From contig CACWLC010000001.1 of NCBI GenBank assembly GCA_902761605.1, forward strand, positions 1 through 64,000: a DNA stretch of 64,000 nt, written 5' to 3'. The position numbers and the translations under genes were made by a program. Below, piece by piece: positions 48,096 through 56,008 of this stretch (position 1 is the stretch's first letter; every line of letters begins with the position of its first letter). The stretch is from an uncultured Prevotellaceae bacterium. GTDB taxonomy: Bacteria; Bacteroidota; Bacteroidia; Bacteroidales; Bacteroidaceae. The notes below the pieces were generated by a model. It did no database searches. It was not told the DNA's origin and was given only the letters and a program-made list of their open reading frames with translations.

Positions 48096-49208
48096 ATGAG
48101 AGGGCTATTTGTTACAGTCATTTTCTGTTGTCTGTGGCTGACAGGCAACGCTCAGCGTTACTTAGGTGGTGATGTATCGCTTCTACCTTCGTACGAGGAA
48201 CAAGGCACAATATATAAGGATTATTACGGACGGCAAGTATCACTGCTGCCTTGGCTTAAGAAGCAGGGCTGGAACATGATCCGAGTACGTCTGTTCGTCA
48301 ATCCGGAGAACGCCCCAGAGCAACATAAGGGCGAGGGAGTATGTCAGGATCTGAAATACGTCACTCGCCTCTGTCGCCAGGCTAAGAAAGCAGGCCTTCA
48401 GGTGATGCTCGACTTCCATTACAGCGACACTTGGGCAGATCCTGGCAAACAATTTACCCCAAAAGCCTGGGAAAAAACCGATGCCCGTCAGCTTGCAGAT
48501 AGCGTTTATGCCCACACCAAAGCCTCGCTGATGGCTCTTAAACGTGCTGGCATCACGCCAGAGATGATTCAGGTGGGCAATGAGATTACCAACGGCATGC
48601 TCTGGCCTACAGGTCAGCTCTACCCGAAAGATGCGTCCCCAGACGAAAAGAGCATGTCTAAGCGATGGGATACGCTCTGCGACTTCCTTAAGGCAGGAGC
48701 AAAGGCATGCAGGGAAATATGCCCGAAGTCACAGATCATCATCCATACAGAGAAGGCTGGTGATTGGGATGTAACCCGTAACTACTACCAACAGCTGCGA
48801 CGTCGCCATGTAGACTACGATATCATCGGCCTCAGCTACTATCCCATGTGGCATAAGTCGATACCCAATCTTGGCAAGAATCTCGAGCGCCTCGCATGGC
48901 TCTTCCCTGAGAAGCCTGTAATGATCGTAGAGACGGCAGCCTACTATTCACACGAGAATGACAGATGGGCCACACCAGAGCAGTATTCTGAGTACTACCC
49001 TATCAGCATCGAAGGTCAGACACAGTTCACCTCAGAGCTGGTAACAGAGCTTAAGCGTCACCATAACGTCATTGGCCTTTTCTGGTGGTATCCTGAGGAG
49101 AATGCCGTTGGCAATAACGTCACTGACTGTTGGGTAAACAGAGGATTGTTTGATAACCATACAGGCAAAGCCCTGCCTGCACTAAGGGAATTCAACAAGT
49201 ATCGCTAA
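48096..49208 (+). CDS. GH53 endo-beta-1,4-galactanase
   Basis: This 370-residue exported enzyme belongs to GH53, which cuts beta-1,4-galactan side chains of pectin and type I arabinogalactan. It has a signal peptide (about 1-19, LTGNAQ) and a single barrel with acid/base Glu163 (VGNEITNG) and nucleophile Glu279 (IVETAAYY); the N-terminal GGDVSLLPSYEEQG is typical of the family. Length matches the catalytic domain alone. It starts 4 bp after the amylase stop, so a galactanase gene sits in the starch regulon, which is unusual. Its stop overlaps the stop of the convergent glycosyltransferase gene. Confidence 0.9.
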   Translation: MRGLFVTVIFCCLWLTGNAQRYLGGDVSLLPSYEEQGTIYKDYYGRQVSLLPWLKKQGWNMIRVRLFVNPENAPEQHKGEGVCQDLKYVTRLCRQAKKAGLQVMLDFHYSDTWADPGKQFTPKAWEKTDARQLADSVYAHTKASLMALKRAGITPEMIQVGNEITNGMLWPTGQLYPKDASPDEKSMSKRWDTLCDFLKAGAKACREICPKSQIIIHTEKAGDWDVTRNYYQQLRRRHVDYDIIGLSYYPMWHKSIPNLGKNLERLAWLFPEKPVMIVETAAYYSHENDRWATPEQYSEYYPISIEGQTQFTSELVTELKRHHNVIGLFWWYPEENAVGNNVTDCWVNRGLFDNHTGKALPALREFNKYR

Positions 49209-50038
49209 GATTTCAGGACAGCACGAATAATGAACCAGCAGTGCATGAAAAATGTCTGCACTCGGCCATAATGACACTCCATTACCCTGTAACGCTCTTT
49301 GAGCGACTCACGGTGATGGAGTGTTGTCTGTCCCTCCTGGGTATAGTTGGCCACCACCATGTGGAGGTTTAGCATCGGCACATTCTCCTTTGCAGCTGCT
49401 TTCATGATACGTATGCACCAGTCGACATCAGCAGAATAACGATATTCCTGATTATATGGAGTAGCAATAGCGAAGTCAGTACGGGCATAAAAAGCCTGAT
49501 GACAGACGAGCATGCCATTACGGAATGATTTCCAAGTGAGATTCTCTGGAGGTGCGAGACGACGATGATGAAGGAAATTGCCGTTGGAATCGACGATATC
49601 AGTATCGCCATAGAGAACGGAGGGAAGTTGAGAGTGGAGAGTGGAGAGTGGAGAGTTCTTGCGTCCCTCTGGTAGCAAGCCAGCAGAGCTGGAGCGTGCT
49701 ACCGCTGTAATAAGCTGACTGACAGTATCAGGCGAAGGGAGGAAGTCGCCAGCGTTGAGGAAACAGACATAATCGCCATCAACACTCCGGAGACCTTTGT
49801 TCATAGCGTCATAGATACCCTTGTCAGGTTCTGAGGTTACATGAATACGATGGCCGTTATCAGCAGCGTTAGAACGCTCAATATAGTCATCGACAATCTT
49901 CATGGTATCATCAGTAGAAGCACCATCGATGATAAGATGGGTTATCTCAGGATAATCCTGCGAGAGCACACTATCGAGAGTACGTCTCAGAACAGCAGCA
50001 GCATTGAATGTTATGGTGACGTAGGTAATCTTAATCAT
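49205..50038 (-). CDS. Family 2 glycosyltransferase
   Basis: This 277-residue cytoplasmic GT-A enzyme has the start IKITYVTITFNAAAVLRRTLDSVLSQ, the GAST-D region DGASTDDTMKI (about 37-47) and the catalytic-site KGIYDAMNKGLR and FLNAGD (the DxD-like position), all typical of GT2 proteins in polysaccharide or glycoprotein assembly. A heptamer tandem repeat at 49628-49657 adds a Ser/Leu-rich insertion (NSPLSTLHSQLPS) before the conserved VLYGDTDIV. It overlaps the upstream GT4 gene by 4 bp. Donor and acceptor are unknown. Confidence 0.87.
   Translation of the reverse strand: MIKITYVTITFNAAAVLRRTLDSVLSQDYPEITHLIIDGASTDDTMKIVDDYIERSNAADNGHRIHVTSEPDKGIYDAMNKGLRSVDGDYVCFLNAGDFLPSPDTVSQLITAVARSSSAGLLPEGRKNSPLSTLHSQLPSVLYGDTDIVDSNGNFLHHRRLAPPENLTWKSFRNGMLVCHQAFYARTDFAIATPYNQEYRYSADVDWCIRIMKAAAKENVPMLNLHMVVANYTQEGQTTLHHRESLKERYRVMECHYGRVQTFFMHCWFIIRAVLKS
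49628..49657. repeat. In-frame heptamer tandem repeat inside the GT2 gene
   Basis: The unit GAGAGTG is repeated about four times in a row. It is read as part of a Ser/Leu-rich loop of the glycosyltransferase and is unlike the surrounding coding sequence. Confidence 0.7.
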
Positions 50039-51285
50039 AGATTATAATGCTTGAAAGCCATTGCCTGATGATACACATCGAGGTAACTGATAGCCACACT
50101 CTGTTGAGAATAGCTATGGGCAACCTTACGTACAGCCTCCTGAGAGAGCTGATCATAGTCAGCCTCAGACAGTATCCAACGGATGCCTCTTGCCAGATCG
50201 TCGGAGTCGCGATATTCTGCTACGTAGCCATTACGCTTATGATCGATCTCTTCCGGGATTCCACCTACCTTGAAACCTACGCAAGGCACACCACATGCCA
50301 TTGCCTCCATTATGGTGTTAGGCAGGTTCTCTGAGAGCGAAGGCAGTACAAACACATCCACCGCCTGATAGATCTCCACGATACGACGCTCATCGTTGAC
50401 ATAGCCTAAAGGATGTGCCTTTAAGGGTAGCTGGTCAACCACCTCCTCGGCATGTCCACCCAAGATCACCAATTCATAATCCTTCAGTTGGCGACAAGCA
50501 TCAATGAGGTAGTCCATGCCCTTGTTCTTGTTGGTGACACGTTGGGAGACAAATAATATCAGTCGCTTATCCTCTGGCAGACCAAGATTCTTCCGGGCAG
50601 TCTGTTTGTCGCCACTACGGTATATATGAGTATCGATAGGATTGGGGATGCTGACAATTTTCTGTCCTCTGAGCAGGGCACTCGCCTTCGCCTCTTGTTC
50701 GAGCCAATGGCTACAGGTTACGAAATAAATGGAACTATCTTCAAGCATCTTCTCTTTCTTACGCCATACGCTGGTGGATAGGTCGCTTGAAGAGCCTTTG
50801 CCAGGCAACAGCCTGCAATTATGGCAATGGGTGGTGAAGTTACGGCAATTTAGTGTGAGATGGCAGATGGCCGTTGCGGGCCAGATGTCATGCATGGTCC
50901 ACACAACAGGTTTTCCACTTTTCAGTATCTTACGGATACCACTAAGTGAGAGCATTCCCTGATTAATCCAATGCAGGTGGATGACATCAGCCTCCTGAAA
51001 CTCACGAAGCTTAGTGATATCAGAACCTGAATTTGCGAGGTCTATCTCAAAAAGATGCTTACGAGAGAACCTGCAATGGAAGAATATCACGAGGCGCTCC
51101 CAGAGGAAATGCCAGTTGAGCATTTGCGACTTTGGCAACCCTACGACTGTGAGAGAATCACTCTCCTTGTCACGAACAAGCATCTTTGCCTTGACACCAT
51201 TATTATTAAGTGCCATCATCAGGCGGTTGGCCGCAACAGCCGCACCACCTGTTCGCTCGCTGGTATTTACTATCAGTACTCGCAC
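50035..51285 (-). CDS. Family 4 glycosyltransferase
   Basis: This 416-residue GT-B enzyme has an N-terminal acceptor domain beginning MRVLIVNTSERTGGAAVAA and a C-terminal GT1-group domain with the donor-site E-x7-E region in LPSLSENLPNTIMEAMACG (about 320-338) followed by VPCVGFKVGGIPE. A HLHWINQGMLSL motif and a Cys/His-rich segment (CHLTLNCRNFTTHCHNCRLL, about 140-160) are typical of the WcaC-like branch. It is upstream of the GT2 gene with a 4-bp overlap and 19 bp after the DUF4359-like gene. A role in surface glycan synthesis is inferred. Confidence 0.87.
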   Translation of the reverse strand: MRVLIVNTSERTGGAAVAANRLMMALNNNGVKAKMLVRDKESDSLTVVGLPKSQMLNWHFLWERLVIFFHCRFSRKHLFEIDLANSGSDITKLREFQEADVIHLHWINQGMLSLSGIRKILKSGKPVVWTMHDIWPATAICHLTLNCRNFTTHCHNCRLLPGKGSSSDLSTSVWRKKEKMLEDSSIYFVTCSHWLEQEAKASALLRGQKIVSIPNPIDTHIYRSGDKQTARKNLGLPEDKRLILFVSQRVTNKNKGMDYLIDACRQLKDYELVILGGHAEEVVDQLPLKAHPLGYVNDERRIVEIYQAVDVFVLPSLSENLPNTIMEAMACGVPCVGFKVGGIPEEIDHKRNGYVAEYRDSDDLARGIRWILSEADYDQLSQEAVRKVAHSYSQQSVAISYLDVYHQAMAFKHYNL

Positions 51286-51304
51286 CTATTCTCCTATAAT
51301 TATT

Positions 51305-51895
51305 TCAATCCTTGGCAGCTTCCTTTGCGGCCTTAGCAGCCTCCTTCGCCCTTCGCTTTGCCTCTTTCTCGGCTTCCTTAGCCTTACGCTTGGCTTCTTT
51401 AGCAGCCTGTTTTGCCTTCTTCTTAGCCTCCTTTTCCAATTTCTTCTGGCGTTTACGCTCCTCCTTCAGTTGTTTTTTAAGGGCCTTTGCCTCATCCTTG
51501 GCAGCCTCTTTCTGGAGCATCTCAACCTCCTTGGTCTTTGTCGCCTCCTCAAGCTTCTCCTTCAGCATATCCTTATCAAAGGTAAAGACATGTCCGAAAG
51601 CGCCCAACGACAAAAGCTGATTTTCACCATCAAGCTTAACATAAGATGTATTCAAAATCAGATAATCGTTGAACTTAAGTTTTGAATTCAGGGCGGTCTT
51701 AATGGCAGCATTTACAACATTCTTTCCAAGTTTGGTAAGAACGTTATCCTTGAAGCCTCTGTCCTGAGCCTCCTGATCAACAAACTCCTTGATAGCCGAC
51801 ATCATCGCGTCCTTATGTTTTTGCTCGTCGGGCTTAGTCAATGTCATCAATACTGCAACGAGCAGGACGATGACAATAGCCATTAATTTCTTCAT
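51305..51895 (-). CDS. DUF4359-like protein with Ala/Lys/Glu-rich tail
   Basis: This 196-residue protein starts with a hydrophobic anchor or signal (about 1-20, MAIVIVLLVAVLMTLTKPDE) followed by a DUF4359-like domain (about 22-110, KHKDAMMSAIKEFVDQ and LILNTSYVKL). The remaining 80 residues are an uninterrupted Ala/Lys/Glu/Arg-rich helix with repeated KEAKRKAKEAE units, probably a long single helix or coiled coil. The function is unknown. It is the first gene before the two glycosyltransferases on the same strand. Confidence 0.65.
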   Translation of the reverse strand: MKKLMAIVIVLLVAVLMTLTKPDEQKHKDAMMSAIKEFVDQEAQDRGFKDNVLTKLGKNVVNAAIKTALNSKLKFNDYLILNTSYVKLDGENQLLSLGAFGHVFTFDKDMLKEKLEEATKTKEVEMLQKEAAKDEAKALKKQLKEERKRQKKLEKEAKKKAKQAAKEAKRKAKEAEKEAKRRAKEAAKAAKEAAKD

Positions 51896-51922
51896 CTTCT
51901 ATACATTATTATATTTCGCACG

Positions 51923-51930
51923 CAAAGGTA
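51923..51930 (-). promoter_or_regulatory. -7 element for DUF4359-like gene and glycosyltransferases
   Basis: The minus strand reads TACCTTTG (TAnnTTTG), 27 bp before the start codon. Confidence 0.6.
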
Positions 51931-52068
51931 ATAGAAGTTTTGCAAAAATCAAAGAAAAAAGGATAAATATTTAGTGTTTTCGCACACAATACCTTGATTT
52001 ATATCAAGAATAAAGGGCAAAAATACACTTAATACACAAAAAGTCTTGTGAAATTTGGATTTTCGTTG

Positions 52069-52076
52069 TACCTTTG
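52069..52076 (+). promoter_or_regulatory. -7 element for the structured RNA
   Basis: TACCTTTG, an exact TAnnTTTG match, with TTTG at 52054-52057 just upstream. Transcription should start at about 52083. Confidence 0.6.
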
Positions 52077-52082
52077 CAACGT

Positions 52083-52312
52083 CAAAAGGTTAATAGATTG
52101 TTTTAGGTTAGTAGTAATATTTATAGTTTTAGGTTTTTAGTTATTGGTAAGAGAAAGTTTTCAACTGGATAACAGGAGGTCGCTGTGAAGCTCCCTTTTA
52201 AACTTTCAAATTTTTAGCCGAAAGGCTGAAAATTTCTTTTAGAGAAAAGGATTTTTAGTTAAACATAGGCTTTTTGATGCCACTGCTCGCGAGAGTTGTG
52301 GCATCTTTTTTT
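52083..52312 (+). ncRNA. Structured non-coding RNA, family unknown
   Basis: A transcript of about 230 nt is bounded by a consensus promoter and an intrinsic terminator, with no coding frame inside. Visible structure: a stem GAAAGTTT/AAACTTTC (52153-52160 with 52200-52207) enclosing a smaller GGAG/CTCC hairpin; a 12-pair hairpin with one T-G pair and a GAAA tetraloop (52208-52235); a CTTTT/AAAAG hairpin near 52240; and possible pairing of the 5' TCAAAAG with CTTTTTGA before the terminator. A separate promoter for the next gene suggests a free-standing RNA rather than a leader. A 6S-like or other housekeeping RNA is possible; I could not assign a family. Confidence 0.6.
52276..52312 (+). terminator. 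Intrinsic terminator of the structured RNA
   Basis: Perfect eight-pair stem GATGCCAC/GTGGCATC, 14-nt loop containing the palindrome CTCGCGAG, followed by seven T. Confidence 0.9.
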
Positions 52313-52364
52313 GTGCAAAGAGAAAAAAATCAAAGTTTCCTTTTGTTATTCATTCATTTTGTAC

Positions 52365-52372
52365 TATCTTTG
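52365..52372 (+). promoter_or_regulatory. -7 element for the M20 peptidase gene
   Basis: TATCTTTG (TAnnTTTG), 17 bp before the ATG. Confidence 0.6.
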
Positions 52373-52389
52373 CAGAAATATTCGGTCGT

Positions 52390-53457
52390 ATGGAACATAT
52401 GAATCAGTTTTTGAGTGATGCTGTTGAATTGCTGAAGGCTCTTATCGAGACACCTTCGGTAAGTAGGAACGAAGAGAATGCAGCCAATCTACTGGCATCT
52501 TATCTCGATAAGTGGCAATTACCCTATGGCAGAGAGGCAAATAATATGTGGGTAGGTTGCCCTGACTGGCAGAACGATCGTCCTACGATAATGCTCAATG
52601 CTCATATCGATACAGTAAAACCTGTCAGCACCTGGACTCGTGATCCTTATAAGGCATCGCAAGAAGGAGACATTCTCTATGGTCTTGGTTCCAACGATTG
52701 TGGCGGAGGTCTGGTTTCCCTTTTACAGACATACCGTATCATGCTCAACAAACCACGTAATTATAACATCCTATGGGTGGCATCAGCCGAGGAAGAGGTC
52801 TCTGGCAGCAATGGATTCAGCCGAGTATTGTCAAGGTTACCAAATATTGATGTCGCTATCGTAGGAGAGCCCACAGGCATGCAGCCGGCAATAGCAGAGA
52901 AGGGACTTATGGTGATTGATGGATATGCAGATGGAGTTTCCGGCCACGCAGCAAGAAACGAGGGTGTGAATGCCATATATGAGGCCCTCGACGACCTTGT
53001 ATGGCTGAGAGATTACAGGTTCCGTAAGGTCAGTCCCCTTCTTGGAGAGACGAAGATGACAGTAACAGTTGTTGAGGCCGGAACCCAACATAATGTAATC
53101 CCAGACTCACTGCACTTCGTGATCGATATACGTACCAACGAATACTATCAGAACGAGTTTGTGTTTGAATTCCTTCGTAAGAAGATGAAGAAATGCAGAC
53201 TTGAGGCCCGTTCTTTCCGTCTGCACTCATCATCTATCACTGAGTCACACCCACTGATTAAGAAATGTAAGGCTATGGGTATGAGACCATTCGGAAGTCC
53301 TACGCTTAGCGATCAGGCACTGATGCCGTTCACTTCAGTCAAGCTAGGTCCAGGAAAGTCTTCTCGCAGTCACTCTGCTAATGAGTATATCCGCATCTCC
53401 GAGATAGGAAACGCAATAGAGACGTACGTAAATCTGCTTTCAGATATCAGTTTGTAG
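52390..53457 (+). CDS. argE: M20 family deacylase, acetyl/succinyl-ornithine deacetylase type
   Basis: This 355-residue cytoplasmic metalloenzyme has the M20 zinc ligands and active site in order: His72 (NAHIDTV), Asp103 (GSNDCGGG), the Glu134-Glu135 pair (SAEEEVSG), a later EPTG, and a C-terminal SRSHSANEYI. The dimerisation insert lies at about 170-280. In Bacteroidota the ArgE-type enzyme of arginine synthesis acts on N-succinylornithine rather than N-acetylornithine, so that is the likely reaction. No arg genes are adjacent, so another M20 substrate cannot be excluded. It converges on the envC-like gene with a 2-bp gap. Confidence 0.8.
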   Translation: MEHMNQFLSDAVELLKALIETPSVSRNEENAANLLASYLDKWQLPYGREANNMWVGCPDWQNDRPTIMLNAHIDTVKPVSTWTRDPYKASQEGDILYGLGSNDCGGGLVSLLQTYRIMLNKPRNYNILWVASAEEEVSGSNGFSRVLSRLPNIDVAIVGEPTGMQPAIAEKGLMVIDGYADGVSGHAARNEGVNAIYEALDDLVWLRDYRFRKVSPLLGETKMTVTVVEAGTQHNVIPDSLHFVIDIRTNEYYQNEFVFEFLRKKMKKCRLEARSFRLHSSSITESHPLIKKCKAMGMRPFGSPTLSDQALMPFTSVKLGPGKSSRSHSANEYIRISEIGNAIETYVNLLSDISL

Positions 53458-53459
53458 AA

Positions 53460-55121
53460 TCATCTTGCCAACCACGCAAGAGGGTTAACCGGAGCTCCAG
53501 AGATGCGACGGAGCTCAAACTTCATCGTACCCTCACGATTCACGGCTCCTAAGTTCTGGCGTGCACTTACCTTCTGTCCACGAGTAACGCTGGCAGAGCT
53601 CAGGTCACTATACACAGAGAAGAACATTCCGTGTCGAACAATTATAATCACAGCATCGCCATAGCGTGCTACGCCACTCACCTCACCATCAAATATACAA
53701 CGTACCTGTGCACCGGGCTGTCCTTTCAGTTCTATACCTCGCAACTCTCTTATCGTAGTACCCTTCAGACCCTCAACACGGTTCTGTCCCTGAGTATTAA
53801 CAATCTTATAAGGTCCTGTGATAGGCATAGGGAACTTACCTTTATTACTCTCAAAGTTACCACTCAAGCGACGGTCCTCAGAAGAGACAGACCATTCTTC
53901 TTCTGATTTCCTCTTAGCGGCAGCCATTTGCCTCTCGTGAGCTCTCTTCTCTTCCTCTGCTTTCCGCTCTGCAGCCCTACGTTCATTCTCTGCATCACGG
54001 GCAGCCTTCTCAGCAGCAGCCTTCTCTCGTTCAGACTTCCTGGCAGCAGCACGAGCCTCAGCCTTAGCTTTCTCTTCCCTGGCTTTAGCCTCAGCAATAC
54101 GACGAGCATTCTCTCTGGCAGCAGCCTCTGCCTCAGCTTTCTTCTTGGCAAGCTCAGCCTCACGTTTCTTACGAGCCTCCTCAGCGGCAGCTCTCTTTCG
54201 CTCTGCCTCAGCACGAGCCTTAGCACGGGCAATCTCCTCAGCAATCATCTTATCAATCTGAGCATTAAGGGCAGCATCTTTCCTACGCTGCTGTTCAAGA
54301 ATGCTTTGAATAGTCTTTTGTTGCTTCTGAAGTGAGTTTACCACACTCTGCTGTTCCGCCTGTTTGCCTTCAAGAGCCCTCTTCTCCTGCTCATCCCTTA
54401 CAAGAAGGGCGTTTTTCTGTTTCTTTGAAGAAGAGAGTTCACCCATCGCCTCTTCCACCTGAGCCTGCATCGATTTCACCGCCTCACCCTGAGCACGCTG
54501 ATAGACGGCATACTCACGCATAAAACGCATACGACGGTACATCTGAGAGAAATTCTTCGCACTGAAGATGAACATAAGCTGATTATGTATTCCTCGATTG
54601 CGATGCATGTATCTCACAGATTTCTTGAATCTGTCCTGACGGTCAGCCAGTTCCCTCTCGAGATTACTCAGCTGAAGACTCAATGTCTGGATGTTACCAT
54701 CGAGGGTTACGATATCACGACGGATAGTATCGATAGTCTTACGTTTATCGCTGATTTCCGTATTGATAATCATCAGATTCTGAAGCCGGGCCTTAACATC
54801 CTTCTCATTCTGACGGAGTCTACGCTCCTGCTCCTTCATCTGCTTCTGCAACTGCTGACGCTGATTCTGGAGCCCCTTAACAGTAACAGCAGGCTGCTTG
54901 GGCTGTGTCTTTTTTGCCTGTTGCTTCTTTACAGGCTGTTTCTTACCCGTCGCCTTAGAAGCAGCCTTTTTAGCAGGCCGCTTCTTGGAGACTGTTTTTG
55001 TCGTAGTCCTCTTTTGGGCTACGGCTGTGGTTGTGAATAGTGAACAATAAAAGGTGAATAGTGCCATAAGCACTATCACCATATAATTCCTCCAAAACAA
55101 TCTTTTTATCTTATTACTCAC
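53460..55121 (-). CDS. EnvC-like murein hydrolase activator with degenerate LytM domain
   Basis: This 553-residue exported protein has a signal sequence (about 14-35), a basic Lys/Ala/Thr-rich stretch (about 37-80), long coiled coils (about 80-260), a very Ala/Lys/Glu/Arg-rich helix (about 290-410) and a C-terminal M23/LytM domain (about 430-553). The zinc ligands are missing: RGIEL replaces HxGxD, VYSDL replaces the late His, and MKFEL replaces HxH. This is the EnvC pattern, so it should activate cell-wall amidases in cell separation rather than cut murein itself. It is the last gene of the dut-TPR-DUF4292-envC run. Confidence 0.85.
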   Translation of the reverse strand: MSNKIKRLFWRNYMVIVLMALFTFYCSLFTTTAVAQKRTTTKTVSKKRPAKKAASKATGKKQPVKKQQAKKTQPKQPAVTVKGLQNQRQQLQKQMKEQERRLRQNEKDVKARLQNLMIINTEISDKRKTIDTIRRDIVTLDGNIQTLSLQLSNLERELADRQDRFKKSVRYMHRNRGIHNQLMFIFSAKNFSQMYRRMRFMREYAVYQRAQGEAVKSMQAQVEEAMGELSSSKKQKNALLVRDEQEKRALEGKQAEQQSVVNSLQKQQKTIQSILEQQRRKDAALNAQIDKMIAEEIARAKARAEAERKRAAAEEARKKREAELAKKKAEAEAAARENARRIAEAKAREEKAKAEARAAARKSEREKAAAEKAARDAENERRAAERKAEEEKRAHERQMAAAKRKSEEEWSVSSEDRRLSGNFESNKGKFPMPITGPYKIVNTQGQNRVEGLKGTTIRELRGIELKGQPGAQVRCIFDGEVSGVARYGDAVIIIVRHGMFFSVYSDLSSASVTRGQKVSARQNLGAVNREGTMKFELRRISGAPVNPLAWLAR

Positions 55122-55135
55122 TATTACCTATAGAA

Positions 55136-56008
55136 TTAAAGCGACATAAAACGACGCAGGATCTCGTCGACAGTCACCTCACGATATTTGTTAGACACTT
55201 CTGTACGTGTCTCCCACTCAGTATCACTGCCAATGTAATTAAGGGTCATACCCAGTTTCACATCTTTCTTCGCTGTTGTAAGGCTGATGGCATGCTTCAT
55301 CGGGAACTTTTTACTAGAGAAAATCTCAAACTTATCATAGTCCCAATTCAGCTGAGCATTATTATCAGAATTGAAACGATCCTTATACTGGATATTAGCC
55401 ATCTTGATCAAGGCATCATTACGACCAACGAGCCAGCTGTAATCCATCTTACCTTCATTAAGCTGGATGATCATGTCGTCGCCACTTTCGATAGTAGAGA
55501 ATGTTGCTGTAGTGTCAGCAACAGCCTTCTTACCTACAATCACTGGGTTTGGCTTGAACAACTCATTCCAGAAAAGAGACTGCATAGAGCTGAAGTTCAG
55601 TCCACTGTTACGAAGGAAATCAATCTGCATCCATGGAGCCTTCAGATACTGTTTGTTGATACGGTCCATGATAAGCACATAATCCTTTGTCATCTCAATA
55701 CGTCCTGCCTCAACAAACCCAAAGGCCATCAGCTGCAAACGGATAACGTCATCACGCTTCATCTTGAGGTTTCCTGTAAGAGTAAGTTTCTGAGCACCTA
55801 CTTCAACTGAGAACTTTACCTTTGAGGTAATAAAACGTGCTGTCTGCACATTGTCCTGCACCCGGTCCACAAAATTCTTATTCTGCAGTTCTTCTGCAGT
55901 CAAAGGTTGGGGTGCCTCTTCCTTAACAGCCTTCTTGTGGAAGATACAAGAAGATAACAATAACGGCATTGCCAGTACGGCAATCTTCAAAATACTTGAT
56001 GGTTTCAT
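55136..56008 (-). CDS. DUF4292 lipoprotein
   Basis: This 290-residue lipoprotein has the lipobox LSSC (Cys21). The remainder matches DUF4292, with the recurring VKFSVEVGAQKLTLTGNLKM and LIMDRINKQYLKAPW patterns and an overall LolA/LolB-like beta-rich outline. The role is unestablished; outer-membrane or envelope biogenesis is a reasonable guess from the fold impression and from the fixed neighbourhood of TPR lipoprotein and EnvC-like genes seen across Bacteroidota. The ATG overlaps the TPR gene stop by 4 bp. Confidence 0.8.
   Translation of the reverse strand: MKPSSILKIAVLAMPLLLSSCIFHKKAVKEEAPQPLTAEELQNKNFVDRVQDNVQTARFITSKVKFSVEVGAQKLTLTGNLKMKRDDVIRLQLMAFGFVEAGRIEMTKDYVLIMDRINKQYLKAPWMQIDFLRNSGLNFSSMQSLFWNELFKPNPVIVGKKAVADTTATFSTIESGDDMIIQLNEGKMDYSWLVGRNDALIKMANIQYKDRFNSDNNAQLNWDYDKFEIFSSKKFPMKHAISLTTAKKDVKLGMTLNYIGSDTEWETRTEVSNKYREVTVDEILRRFMSL

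Larger units (their letters stand above)
51896..52389. other. Gene-free stretch with two divergent promoters and an RNA gene
   Basis: From left to right this holds the -7 element of the DUF4359-like gene (51923-51930, minus), the promoter, body and terminator of a structured RNA (52069-52312, plus) and the -7 element of the M20 peptidase gene (52365-52372, plus). No protein-coding frame is convincing. Confidence 0.7.

Noticed and set aside
52276..52389. The structured RNA as a riboswitch or attenuator of the M20 peptidase gene
   Set aside because: A separate consensus -7 element stands between the terminator and the M20 gene, so a free-standing RNA is the simpler reading, although a leader role is not fully excluded.
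53867..54335. Large open frames in both strands of the Ala/Lys/Glu-rich part of the EnvC-like gene
   Set aside because: They arise from the low-complexity coding sequence; coiled-coil shadows in other frames carry no domain.
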